A stretch of 64,000 nt of DNA, from NCBI RefSeq assembly GCF_000499385.1, contig NW_013652080.1, positions 16,496-80,495 of the forward strand. The letters run 5' to 3'. Positions 53,200 through 63,120 of the stretch are shown here, piece by piece. Both the position numbers and the translations under genes were made by a program. The notes under the pieces were generated by a model. The model was given only the letters and a program-made list of their open reading frames with translations, searched no databases and was not told the origin of the DNA. Source of the stretch: Eimeria necatrix. Taxonomy: Eukaryota > Apicomplexa > Conoidasida > Eucoccidiorida > Eimeriidae. How positions within the stretch are numbered: position 1 is the stretch's first letter; the number at the start of each line of letters is the position of its first letter.

Positions 53200-53984
53200 A
53201 TAATGTTATACCGGGTCTGATTCTCGAGAGATTACCGAACGAAAGGCGAGTAGAAGGACTAACCGCCGCTTCATGCAGTGATCGATTCTGAATTTATCAG
53301 AGAAGGAGTCATCTAAGTGGGACAGAAGCACATATTTCCATGTACTTCTTTATTTCAAAAAGGCGAATCCCCTGATATCGAGGAGCTAATCAACAACGCG
53401 CGTCTGCAGCGTTCCAGTATCGAATTTTCCAGTTCGGCGATGGGGATAACCGGAAAGCGAGGCAAAAAGGAGAACAAAGCTTCACACTCTATACCTAAGT
53501 TGTGTTTTGTGTGAGAAAATTGTATATTTGTTCGTTGCAATGGTGTTATATGCAAAGTATGCGTGTTTCCCGCTGACTTTACGGGAGTAGCAGGCCTTGC
53601 ATGTCCATCATTGCATACGGAAAGCCCCTTTCATTTCTTATTACGGGCTTTTTCTAGGCCTCTGTCTATACTCATTAATTCAATGGCAAGCTGTAAGATA
53701 TGAATCATATACCGTTAAGAATCTTCCTATACGCTGCGTGTCTGATGCGCCTGCGAGTCTGATGTTCCGCCTTGCGCGTCAAGAGTCCAGAGGTGGAAGC
53801 AGCGTTTTTCCAAAGCTGTACAGGCGCCTCGGGGAATTTAAAAGCACAGGGATACAAGTATTGCGCGAGCGCAGTAGTTTCTTGGGCTTCACTTCTCCAG
53901 ATCAGAGTATCTGTTTCGACCACTCATGTTCATGTTGACTTCCGCGCTTGGTCACGAAGAAGAGCTAACAGGACACCAGTGAAG
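53200..53984. other. Divergent intergenic region between DPH5 and RAD6
   Basis: The spacer upstream of both genes, so a likely bidirectional promoter region. A + frame at 53317-53514 contains EELINNARLQRSSIEFSSS and a Lys-rich tail, has coding-like composition but no ATG near its start and no recognised family. It may be an unannotated exon or chance. Confidence 0.4.
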
Positions 53985-55033
53985 ATGTCTACGTTCGCGG
54001 TAAGAGAAACACGCCTATTGTGCAAATTTGGAACAGCATTAGGCTAGCAGGATGCGGATCTCTCAGCGCACAAGTTGTCCCAATTTGCGTATCACGAATG
54101 CACTTGCTTTGACCTTGGTCCACTTATTTTCACGGCCTACAATGGTGCATGCGTCTGGTCTTTTCGGAAAATCAGCAGATGATTTGTCCTCAAACTGTGC
54201 ATTTTGTTTCAGAGACGTAGGATCGTGCAGGATATCTCGCGCATCACTCGCGACCCGCCTCATGGAGTAAAGGCATCTCCGTTTTCCGACAACATGATGT
54301 ACTGCCATGCAATCATAAATGGGTGCGGGTCTAGTGGATATGATTTGCGTTAGTATCACTTATTTGGCCAGTTTTGAGGTATTTAGACTGCACTTAATAC
54401 CGGCTCCGTAGTTAAGCATTGCATCTGTGTGCCAGGCACATCAAGCATTCAGCCTTCGGAAGTGCTTCGTCGCTGATAAATGCAGACCCGAAGACACTAT
54501 GCCCAATTCGTTCTGTTGCTGATAAATGCAGACCGGAAGACACTATGTGGGAGGCAGGCACCTTCCACTTGCTAATAAAGTTCACGGAGGACTACCCAAC
54601 ATCGCCTCCTCATGTCCGATTTCTGACACGAATGTACCACCCAAACATCTACTCGGATGGGAAGATTTGTTTGGATATTCTGCAAAATCAGTGGAGCGCC
54701 ATGTACGACGTTGCTGCAGTTTTGACTTCTATTCAAAGTCTTCTTAGTGACCCCAACCCAGACTCTCCGGCAAACCCTCAGGCAGCAAAAATGCTCGTTA
54801 ACAACAGGGTGGAGTACGACCGACTGGTTTTGGTACGTAGTCGAAATATACATTGTGCCTGCATAGCCTCATAATCTGTTTTGCCGTTTTTCTCCTAGGT
54901 ATCAGTCGTTTCTGGCCGTGGAAGCGGTGGCGGGTAGGAAGGAACTGTATTGCATGTGCTGAATTTTCAGGAGTGTGTTGAGGATAGCTGGGCGATCCCT
55001 GTGCTTCCAGAGGGTACATTTGACGAAGAATGA
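53985..55033 (+). CDS. RAD6: Ubiquitin-conjugating enzyme E2, RAD6/UBC2 type
   Basis: E2 enzyme that carries ubiquitin as a thioester. The RAD6/UBE2A group acts in post-replication DNA repair and histone H2B ubiquitination. Exons: 53985-53999 (a 15-nt first exon, MSTFA), 54213-54322, 54532-54832, 54971-55033; 489 nt, 162 aa. The second exon supplies [19 protein letters not shown], matching the family's RRRLMRDFKRLQEDPP. Exon 3 begins inside [14 protein letters not shown], then [20 protein letters not shown], the HPN motif and the active-site [12 protein letters not shown] with Cys88, the same position as in yeast RAD6. The [18 protein letters not shown] segment is typical. The last exon ([12 protein letters not shown]) ends in an acidic tail TFDEE, shorter than yeast's polyacidic tail. 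The 3' splice site before exon 3 is duplicated upstream (see repeat at 54472-54547). Confidence 0.95.
54472..54547 (+). repeat. 30-bp duplication of the RAD6 exon 3 acceptor
   Basis: Copies at 54472-54501 and 54518-54547, 46 bp apart, differing at one base. Both contain TGATAAATGCAG followed by ACC(C/G)GAAGACACTATG. The downstream copy holds the true acceptor (exon starts 54532). The upstream copy offers an equivalent AG whose use would read in frame for a few codons and then hit TGA. Confidence 0.9.
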
Positions 55034-56973
55034 GAGGAACTATTCGGGTTGTGCAGTGCCGCACCCCAGTAGTTGTAAAAAGCCAGCCAGGCGCCCTTAG
55101 TCCAAACAGATGGGCGAGTTGAGGCTGGGTGAAGCCGCAGCGGAAGCTGATCCAAAAGCTGACACACACATTCCACTGTTCCAACGGCTAGGTGGGGCGT
55201 TGCGTCGTGATGTGCTCCCCACTAGCTCATAAGGAATCCAGAGGGCGGGTTCGCAGTCTGACAAGACATATTATCTTTGCGCTGAATTCGCGCAACTGCC
55301 CCTTGCCCGCGGGCGAGTGCTGCACCTTGCCAAGTTCGAAGCGACCTGTTTTTTTTTCCCATTTTGACCGGGCTGTAGACGTCTAATTCTGCTGCTGATC
55401 AGTCAAGCCATGAAAGGGGAGTCACTGTAGCAAAAAATTTACGGCAAGCGAGGCCGGACAGGCGCGGTTCATGCAAGGTAAAAACATTTGCATTAGGAAG
55501 AAAGCAGATTTACTAGTTTGGCGTGTTTGCCGCACTGCAAAGTGGGTTCAGTAGAAGAATCTGATGAAAACCCGAGTTCGAGGTCTTTGGGGACAGCTTC
55601 TCCACAGGATTTATTTTCCGGATGGATTCACATTGTTTTAGTCGTCCTCGTGATGCGGGTTGGGCTGGTTTCCCTGTGAACACAACTTGAAGTATTCTTC
55701 AAGACGAGGTATCTGAGAGGCTCCAAGCATCACATAGTGAACATCAAGTTGCGTGGCCGGAACCTCACCCGCACGTACGGAACACCAGCTACATAGCCGG
55801 ATTTGAATGCCTTGAAGCGTCACTGGGGGTTCTGCTTACAAGTTTTTCGAATTCGCAAAGCTCCTCCCCATCCATCCACATCAGTCGCCTTCCGTACCTG
55901 CGGCCCACATACCACAGAGAAACTGCATTTCATGCAAGTCCCCTCTATGAAATGTTCTTGCTCTAAGCGGTTACGGGTATGCACCTGCCCGTGACAACGT
56001 TCCAATCACCTATCAACGAAGCATAGAACAGGTTCAAGTTCTCCGTCTTGATCTCTTTTCGCGTTGAAAACGAAGCACTTTTTCCCGGACGGGAGCTGCG
56101 AACACATAAACGTTTGTCAAACTCCCATAATAAAAGCTACACTACGAACCTACGCAAACGCAACGTATCGGCAATTTACATCATGTCGACAATTAGTCAC
56201 GCAGGGGAACACAACAGACAAGGCTACACACTAGTGGATCTGCAAATAGCTTCTCTGGCAATAATCGCTACGGGGAAAGCTGAAGGTGGGCACAGCCGAC
56301 CTCAATGCTAGGGGACCTCGATTCGGGGTCAAACCAGTACACTCGACGGAAGACTCGCCCACAGGCATCACTTCCACCACTTTGCTCTTTGGCGGTCTTC
56401 AAAGACTTGGCTGTGGTGGGAACAGATGAAAAAAACATTGCTGGCGGAGATTTTCTGGCGCGTGTGACGACGGAACCCTCATTTCTGCCGAATAGACAGA
56501 AGAGTCGGTGCGCTACACACAAGTGGGCGGTCATGTTTCTCCAAGATATATTGCAAGCATTTCGACTTGAACCTACTTTGCGACAGAGGAAAGTGCTACA
56601 CTACTACGAGGCTCTGCGAAGCATGCTACGCAGCGTATCCTTGGAGGCTATTTAAGGATATGCAGAAATTTTTCAAATTCGCAGCCAGACGCAGATTGAT
56701 GAAGACCATTTGATTCGCACTAAATGATGCAAATATTTTCACTTTGAAGCGGAAATGGCAAGATTCCTTGGTCACGGAAAGGCAATGGTAGAAAAAAATA
56801 GTTGTGATCCGAAGATCTGACAGCGGGTGTTCAGGTGTACATGCAGCACACCATCTGATCCTGTCCAAACGGGTGCAGCGTTCATCATTTTATCATATTT
56901 AGTCGATTCTGTCCATATTTTTTTGGACCTTTTGCTTCCTTCCGATCGTACTTTTATACAGGAAGGCTCGAAA
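55034..56973. other. Intergenic region with unresolved open frames on both strands
   Basis: Several frames look mildly coding but cannot be joined. On -: 55823-55638 (ends YFKLCSQGNQPNPHHEDD), 56005-55820 and 56534-56268 (contains GRVFRRVYWFDPESRSP). On +: 56305-56655 (ends in a helical stretch FLQDILQAFRLEPTLRQRK). The last two overlap on opposite strands, so at most one is real. No family was recognised. The right end upstream of 56974 should contain the rhomboid promoter. Confidence 0.3.
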
Positions 56974-58371
56974 ATGTCGGACATCGAATCTCAGAGAGTC
57001 CTCGGGGCTGGGATCCCGCGGACTGGCAGGCTGATTGATGTTGGTAAGCAAAAACCGCCTTACGAAAAAAAGTTCTTAGCTTATGAATTTTCTTTCAGCC
57101 TTTCCTAACATTTCACTGGACAAGCAAGTCTTCACTTCTGACACGTTGCGACACGGGGATTCTCATACATCACTGCGTACACAGGTCGATCGTTGTGATA
57201 ACGTTGGCCCAGATCGCGGTCTACATTATGTCATGTGCGATGTCGTCGGCTTTTGAGGTAGGGAAACTTTGGCATTAATTAACAGAGACCGGCGCTAACT
57301 TCTCGCCTATAGCCTACGGAGCGCGTCTTGTACCAATTGGGTGCTACCTACGGACCTGGGATACGGTACACACATGCTACTACGTCAAATTCAGAACCAG
57401 TGCAGCAATGCGTCGACTCAGGCACCTCCAAGCATGGAGGCTTATCATGCCTGTTTTCCTTCACGTCGGCATTGTCCATTTGCTGTTCAATGTTCTCTTC
57501 ATTTTGGTAAGTGTTTTCGAACATGCCCACACGCACATGAGCATGTGAATATCACATCACCTCGCAGCACATGGGACTTGACAAGGAAATAAAGTATGGG
57601 AGGACGAATTTCCTCATACTATACTTCTCCTCTGGTAAGAGTGATACACTGACATGTTGAAGTGACGTCCGAAACATCCGGCCTCCAGCTCTTATCGGGA
57701 ACATGTTCACTGTCTTGATGCGCCCGTGCTCCTTGGTATGCACTTTACAGACAAGCCATACAATGAACTTCCTGAAACATGCTCCTCCAGGCTGTTGGTG
57801 CGAGTACAGCAGGGTTCGGTACGGCAGTTATTTCACCTTCTTGCCTTATAAAACCTCCACTATAACGCACTTCAGGTCTCGTGGGTTCCATCCTTGCCGA
57901 GATCTTGATTGTCTGGCACAAGCTTGACGATCGCACAAGGAACATGTACACACTCGACATGACTGTATTTGGTGCTTTGATGATTCTCCTCTCCTACGGA
58001 CAAACTGGTATGACATTTTCCGTCTGTTGTTATCAAAAAATGATGCAAAATGTGAACTTTAGTCGACATCTGGGGCCATTTGGGAGGTTTCGTCTGCGGG
58101 TTCGCAGTAACGTGTGAATTCAACAAGAACATAAGGGACCTTCCTCAGTAAGCCGATCCACCGATTATCCCACTTGGAATCAAGCAATATCCATACTTTG
58201 CAGTTGGTTTGACCTGGCCAAGAATGGGACAAGGACTATTTGCATTGGTGTTGTCGCTCTTACACTTGCACGTGTATTCCTTGGCCTTCCTTTGCCCATG
58301 GTAAGACTCAAATTGGCACAGAGTGTTCTGGACTTCGTTTGGATCTACATTATTTGCAGGGATGCGCATAA
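56974..58371 (+). CDS. Rhomboid-family intramembrane serine protease (ROM)
   Basis: Seven-pass protease that cuts transmembrane substrates. In Apicomplexa such enzymes shed adhesins at the cell surface or micronemes. Twelve exons: 56974-57043, 57099-57144, 57185-57257, 57313-57365, 57422-57506, 57568-57634, 57689-57735, 57791-57818, 57876-58007, 58063-58147, 58204-58300, 58360-58371; 795 nt, 264 aa. The N-terminus has GIPRTGRLIDVAFPNISL. The L1-loop motif is AWRLIMP, then FLHVGIVHLLFN gives the H95-x4-H100-x3-N104 pattern. The nucleophile is in VGASTAGFG (Ser152) and the partner His in DIWGHLGGF (His206). A seventh hydrophobic segment follows (ICIGVVALTLARVFLGL), giving the 6+1 topology. The short cytosolic N-terminus and small size resemble ROM1-type proteins. 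Introns are very small (40 and 56 nt for two of them). All catalytic residues are present. Confidence 0.93.
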
Positions 58372-58451
58372 AAACGGCCGCTTGTTGTGGACCCCTTGCG
58401 AGGCCACGGCAACTATAAAACCTTCGAACCTACTTTGCGCCAAAAACGAGA

Positions 58452-59267
58452 TTAGCATGGAAAATGCCATTTCACTTGTTCGTAAAGGTTCTCTAATGTT
58501 GAATTATTATCTAGAGCAATGTCTGCTAGTGAAACTTTCTCCTTAAGAGGAAGTTGGCTCTTGATCATCGAATTTAGTAGCTCCGCAGACGATGCCCGAT
58601 CTCTTGAAACAAGACGACGTAGTTGCAAGTCTTGCGATACGTAGACCACCGCGACTGGTCCGCACACCAGATTTAATCCTGTTTCGAATAGTAGAGGAAT
58701 ATCCACGAGGACGCGTCGCCTCCACAGACAGATGCGATACTTAAATATTCGCCATAAGATCGTTGCAATGATCCACGGATGTGTCAGCCGGTTTAGTAAG
58801 CGTCGTTTGGTTGGATCGTTAAACACAACATGACGCAAGAAATTTCTATCTACTTCTCCTGAACGCTTGTCAATTATGGAACTGCCGAAAGCATTCACAA
58901 CGCGGTAAAACGCTGGGGATCCGCGCTTCAAGATATCCCTCGAGATCTCGTCCGCATCAATCACCTTCCATCCGTGAGACTTCAAGTAAGCTGCGACAGT
59001 ACTTTTTCCAGTCCCTAAACCACCCGTTAAACCCGGAACAAGGAAACGATAGCCAAGAACAGTGAAAAAACTACCCAAGAAGAATTGTACTGCAGAATTC
59101 GAGTACAGAAAAGCTTGAAAGGTCGCCAGCAAGCATATGTATGCAATTTTGTATTCTTTGCGCGAATTTTTCATGGAGAAAAACTTCGCAAGCACAAATC
59201 CTATAATGCCGTTGACAATAAGGAGAGCAAGACCAATGGCCGACCAAACTGCCTGAGGGGCCACCAT
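58452..59267 (-). CDS. coaE: Dephospho-CoA kinase (last step of CoA synthesis)
   Basis: ATP-dependent kinase that phosphorylates dephospho-CoA at the ribose 3'-OH. Single exon, 271 aa, ATG at 59267. The P-loop is LTGGLGTGKST (residues 80-90), then VIDADEISRDIL, the DPTKRRLLNRLTHPWI segment, VLVDIPLLFETGL, and the lid-region RRLVSRDR. All family landmarks are in order. The enzyme is preceded by about 75 extra residues with two hydrophobic segments (IGLALLIVNGIIGFVLAKFF and a second near residues 42-70), so it is probably membrane-anchored or organelle-directed, unlike the soluble bacterial form. It is convergent with the rhomboid gene, with only 80 bp between their stop codons, and divergent from the small ORF at 59388. 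Confidence 0.93.
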   Translation of the reverse strand: MVAPQAVWSAIGLALLIVNGIIGFVLAKFFSMKNSRKEYKIAYICLLATFQAFLYSNSAVQFFLGSFFTVLGYRFLVPGLTGGLGTGKSTVAAYLKSHGWKVIDADEISRDILKRGSPAFYRVVNAFGSSIIDKRSGEVDRNFLRHVVFNDPTKRRLLNRLTHPWIIATILWRIFKYRICLWRRRVLVDIPLLFETGLNLVCGPVAVVYVSQDLQLRRLVSRDRASSAELLNSMIKSQLPLKEKVSLADIALDNNSTLENLYEQVKWHFPC

Positions 59268-59387
59268 TGTTTGTACAAGAACGTCTGGTCCTTATCCTCG
59301 AGCAGTCAGTCAGAGCTCTTCCACCGTGATGGGTAACTCATGAGATAATGCGATGTACGTGGAGAATAACAAGGGAAGTAATCCAGA

Positions 59388-59651
59388 ATGCCAAAGTTTA
59401 TAGACTTAGCCACAATTTGCGCATCTGCAATAGCAGCTGCGGAACGGCTTTGGTTGACAAGCCACAACACCCTTTACGCGAATGTGCCTCGCTGGGGAGA
59501 AAAACAACTTTACCGTACATCCAAATTTGTAAAATTTGTTCCTGTTCTCAAAAAGAAAGGTCAGATTCAGTTGGACGAATCCGACAGCTGTTTGCCGAAA
59601 GAGGAGCAACTGCTGTCTGCTAGGACACAGGTGCCCCCACCTAGTACGTAG
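59388..59651 (+). CDS. Small hypothetical protein (87 aa)
   Basis: Open frame from ATG 59388 (MPKFIDLATICAS) to a stop at 59649-59651. It begins with a mildly hydrophobic helix (about residues 4-25), then a basic central part (WGEKQLYRTSKFVKFVPVLKK) and an acidic/Pro-rich tail. Size and shape resemble small mitochondrial inner-membrane subunits, but I recognise no family and the resemblance is only general. It is divergent from the CoA kinase gene with a 120-bp spacer. It could also be one exon of a longer gene. Confidence 0.4.
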   Translation: MPKFIDLATICASAIAAAERLWLTSHNTLYANVPRWGEKQLYRTSKFVKFVPVLKKKGQIQLDESDSCLPKEEQLLSARTQVPPPST

Positions 59652-59862
59652 GTAAAAACTCGAGATGGATTTATTTTGTTATAAGCTCAGTATATAGCTG
59701 CGCCATTAGCGGCGATGAAGCGTGGGGCTGCTTGAGGCGTCTTTGCTACGCTCTGCCTGGCTTCTGTTGGCACATGCGCTGAAGGAGCTTTCACGCAAAC
59801 CAACTCACATTCGTACGTGTCTGAATAGTTAATTCGCCTATTTAAACAATGATACAATCATT

Positions 59863-60336
59863 ATGGGGCGCTCCTACGTCTTGATCCCGGATGGGATTGA
59901 CTCGTCAGATGACGCGGCCGCTCAAGTCCAGCGTTTGCTTCAACTGTCAACACCCAAAGAGACAGACCCTGGGGGCCTCGTACGTCTCTGAACCAGTAGA
60001 CTTCCATATCAAAGCCTATTCTTCTCTTGCAGCTCACGGTACTATGAGTTGATAGAAGTCCCAGGTTCAGGCTCAGTCTCCACCAGCCGACTCGTGCAAC
60101 TCTGGCAGCCCGGGTGTGCGAGTGAAGAATAATGCGGGTGGCACAAAGACGTTTTCTACGTTTTCTGTGTGTCCTCGCGTGCGTAGACGTTTTGCCTTCA
60201 GGTTTCACTGCTACTTCTCCTACTGCTTATTCTGCTGATACTAGTAGCGTGGAAGACGTATGGAGGCCTGCTGCGTGACTTCTACGAAACGTACGGCGCT
60301 CCCGTAAAGTTCCACTCGTCTTCAGAGACCGGTTGA
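59863..60336 (+). CDS. Possible small multi-exon gene, perhaps with a C-terminal membrane helix
   Basis: Not recognised. An ATG at 59863 gives MGRSYVLIPDGIDSSDDAAA. A second exon after an acceptor at 60031-60032 reads SRYYELIEVPGSGSVSTSRL. After an acceptor at about 60199-60200 two frames are possible. One gives a strongly hydrophobic helix of Leu/Ile followed by LRDFYETYGAPVKF and a stop at 60334-60336. The other gives a Ser/Thr-rich end at about 60279. Splice phases do not settle which is used, and the donor of exon 1 is uncertain. The TM reading would make it a tail-anchored or single-pass protein. Confidence 0.3.
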
Positions 60337-60572
60337 AGCTGCGGAGGGCATCTTTCACTTCTCGGGTCTCGGCATGGAAGCTGTTCTGCCCGCATGGCCA
60401 CCATGGAACTCACTGTGAAGTAACTCCAGGGCCAGTGGATTTCGAGGGAAGGACAAGTCAGCGCTTGCCGCCCCGTTGTTGCTGGAAGCGCTGCGGGGGG
60501 CTCTGTGGAGGAGCTGTTGCGTGCATGGTTTTTGTGCGTATCCTGGCAGCGTGTTTGTGAAGGGAGTGGAGG

Positions 60573-61474
60573 ATGCTGGGGAGTTGCGGCGCGGCGGCGG
60601 CTTCGACGTCGGCGAAGGGGGAAGACTGGAGGAGCAGTTGCGAATTTGAGGCGTCGGAGCGGCTGGAGCTGATGGAGAGCGGGCTGCCTCTGTGCATATT
60701 CCTGGAGTCTTCGGAGGTGGTGGCGATACGGCCGCCGGCGCCGCTGTACGTGTTCGTGCCGCGGGTGTCGTACTTGCCGACGCTGATTGACAAGTGCCAC
60801 GAGCACTTCAAGCCGTACATTCAGCCGTCGTTCGGGCAGCCGACTTCGCCGTTTTTCGACTTCGGGGGCATTCCCATCGACTGGCGGCTGCCGATCGGCG
60901 TGGCCTTCGACATTCTGCGCGCGCTGAAGGGCGGCCGCGGGCAGCGGCTGGCGGCCGCGGGCGAGGCGGCGCTGGGGGAGCTGGCGGCGAGCGGGTGCGA
61001 CGTGGAGCTGCCGTGGAGTCTGACAGTGCACTTCCACGGGTCCGCGGCGAGCCGCGAGCAGCGCGTGTTTGGCTGCGAGGAGTTCCTGGGGTGGGCCGGC
61101 TTCGAGAGCTTCTTCATGAACTCGCTCAAGCAAGCCACCTACATCATCAACGGCTCCGCAGTGCCTTTCCAGCGGCTGCCGAAGGCTGCGGAGATTCAGC
61201 TGCTCGCGGCGCTGCGCGCCGGCGCCGTGCCCGACTTCCTCGAGGGCTGCAGCCAGCTGCTGCCGCCCATGACGCCCCGCCACTTCCGCCGCATTCCCGT
61301 GCGTCTCTACGTCTGCGGGCCTCCCTGCTTCGAGCTTTCCCTCAGCTTTCCCTGCTTCAAGACCCCGCGGGTCAGCGGCCCCGCCGCCACGCTCGAGGAC
61401 AGCGGCCCGCTCCCGCCCGCCGTCGAGGCTTCCGCCGGCCGCGCCGGCGTCCCCGCTGCAGCTGCTGCGCCGCC

Positions 61475-61513
<39 letters not shown>

Positions 61514-61925
61514 GGGCGCGGGCGCGGGCGGGCGGCTCGCTGGCCGCGAGGGCGGCGCGGGAAGCGGCGGCCAGGCGCTCGCCACGCTGGGCGACTTGGT
61601 GCACCACGTGCTGCCGCACTTGTTTCCGAAGCTGAGCGGGCGCAGCAGCCAGCCTGGGCGGGAAGCCGCAGCAGCAGCAGCTGCTGCTGCTGCTGCAGCA
61701 GCAACAGCAGCAGCTGCTGCTGAAGACAGCCGCGGCAAAGAACAAATTAAAGTGATTGAAGAACCCGGCACGGACATCGGCCGGCGGGCGTGCGCCGTCG
61801 TCGTCCACGGCGTGCAGCCGCTGCTGCAGACGCCGCTCTTTTGGCTCGCAGCGACTGCGCCGCAGCTGGACATGTTTCTGCACGTGGTCGTTCTCGTGGA
61901 CGAAGCACTCGTGGGAAATGCGTAA
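60573..61925 (+). CDS. ATG5: Autophagy-related protein 5
   Basis: Component of the ATG12-ATG5-ATG16 scaffold that promotes ATG8 lipidation. In Toxoplasma and Plasmodium this machinery serves apicoplast inheritance. Single exon, 450 aa, ATG at 60573. Family landmarks: ESGLPLCIFLESSE with LYVFVPRVSYLPTLI near the N-terminus, then a DWRLPIGVAFDIL segment, LPWSLTVHFHG, FFMNSLKQATYI with Lys186 at the site equivalent to the ATG12-accepting lysine of opisthokonts, and HFRRIPVRLYVCGPP. The second ubiquitin-like fold is interrupted by poly-Ala and Gly/Ala-rich insertions (about residues 295-390), then resumes with the C-terminal TPLFWLAATAPQLDMFLHVV. That makes it much longer than human ATG5 (275 aa). 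The minus-strand open frame over the same span (60282-61883) is a GC-rich shadow. There is a weak chance of an extra 5' exon. Confidence 0.88.
61484..61512 (+). repeat. (GCT)n tract in ATG5 encoding poly-Ala
   Basis: About ten uninterrupted GCT codons in the ATG5 frame. A second Ala-rich GCA/GCT tract lies at 61669-61722. Confidence 0.9.
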
Positions 61926-61929
61926 CTGC

Positions 61930-62160
61930 AGCTAAGGCGAGGCAGCAGCAGCAGCAGCAGCAGCAGCTGCTGCTGCTGCTACAGCTGCTGCTGCTGCAGC
62001 TGCTGCAGCTGCTGCTGCTGCTGCTGCTACTTGCTTTCCTTGCTTGCCTTCACTTCGCCTCGCCCAAACTAAAGGCTGGCAAAGCCACCAGCCCCTCGTC
62101 GTCCGTGGGAAAGCCCAGAGCTGCGCTTTTCCGCAGTCCAATTTGAACGGCTCGGCTGGA
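61930..62160. repeat. ATG5 3' flank with CAG and CTG runs
   Basis: (CAG)n at about 61944-61965 is followed by mixed CTG/CTA/CAGCTG runs to 62030, which can fold as hairpins because CAG and CTG arms lie side by side. It follows the ATG5 stop and is probably 3' UTR or intergenic. The minus-strand poly-Ala frame here is a shadow. Confidence 0.7.
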
Positions 62161-62331
62161 GGGGTCCAGTGGTCTTTTTTCTTTGGTCCGCTGCAGACAA
62201 AGTTCAGAAGCAAAAACAAGAAAAGAAAACGAATTTAATTCCCCGGGAGGGGCCCCGTGGGGGCCCCAAAGGCGAACACCGTTCCACGTTCAAGTTCAGC
62301 TTGCTGCTGCTGCAGCACTGCAGCGCGAAAT

Positions 62332-62721
62332 TCAGCAGCAGCAGAAGCCCACGCAGACAAGTGCTGCTGCCAGCAGCAGCAGTGCACGCCCGCAGCAGCA
62401 ACGGGGCCCCGCAGCACCTGCAGCAAGAACGGGGCCCCACACTTGAGGGGGGCCCCACACTTGGAACAGAGGGGGCCCCCACTTGCATGCAACATGGAGA
62501 GCAGTTCGCGGAGGCCAGGGCCCCTTCGCAAGCTGCTGTGGGGGGCCCTGTGGGGACTTGGAGAAGAAAAAGGAAAAGAGAGGGGAAGTTTGGAAAAAAG
62601 AAAAGGGAAAAAAAAAAAGGGAAAAAGAAAGAAGAAGAGAAGGAAGGGAAGAGAAGTTCACCTTGACGGGCTCGGGAGCCGCGGGGGCGCAGGAGAAGCT
62701 GGGCAGGGGGATTCTGCCGGA

Positions 62722-62759
<38 letters not shown>

Positions 62760-63120
62760 GGCGGTCTGGGGACTTGAAGACAGCAGCAGGCAGCGCGGAA
62801 GAATATAAAGGCCGGGGGGGGGCTGGCCAGGCGCTGCGGAGGGCCTGGGAGTCGACAGTGGCGCCGCAGCGGAGGCAAACGGCGTCGCCGGCGAGCTGCT
62901 GCTGCTGCTGCTGCTGCAGCAGCAGCGGGAAGCCGTACGCGGCAGCGGGGCCCCCGTCGCCGCTCGGAAGGAGGTCTACGTCGCAGCTGCAGGCCCGACT
63001 AAAAGCAGCAAATAGAGTGTCTAGACACGGCAGCAGCCAGTCTTGGCAGATGCTGCTGCTGCTGCTGCTGCGGCCCACAGCCACGCAGCGCCGCCGCGGC
63101 GGCTTGCCCGTGGCGGGCAT
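62332..63120 (-). CDS. Unidentified protein with CxxC motif and poly-Gln (3' part unresolved)
   Basis: Not recognised. The ATG at 63120 opens a 153-codon exon to 62662: a basic N-terminus, DWLLPCLDTLFAAFSRACSC, then a GDAVCLRCGATVDSQALRSA segment with a CxxCG that could be half of a zinc ribbon, split by poly-Gln runs. A GTGAAC donor at 62661, a strongly pyrimidine-rich stretch and a CCCCACAG acceptor near 62548 look like an intron of 114 nt. Because 114 is divisible by three the frame also stays open without splicing. After it, one frame continues to a stop at 62332; another (62531-62235) contains a second CSKCG and a helical end but does not match in phase. Function unknown. Confidence 0.4.

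Noticed and set aside
60282..61883. Long minus-strand open frame opposite ATG5 (533 codons)
   Set aside because: GC-rich third positions and Ala codons on the + strand keep the antisense frame open. It is Arg/Gln/Ala-rich with no motif, while the + frame has clear ATG5 landmarks.
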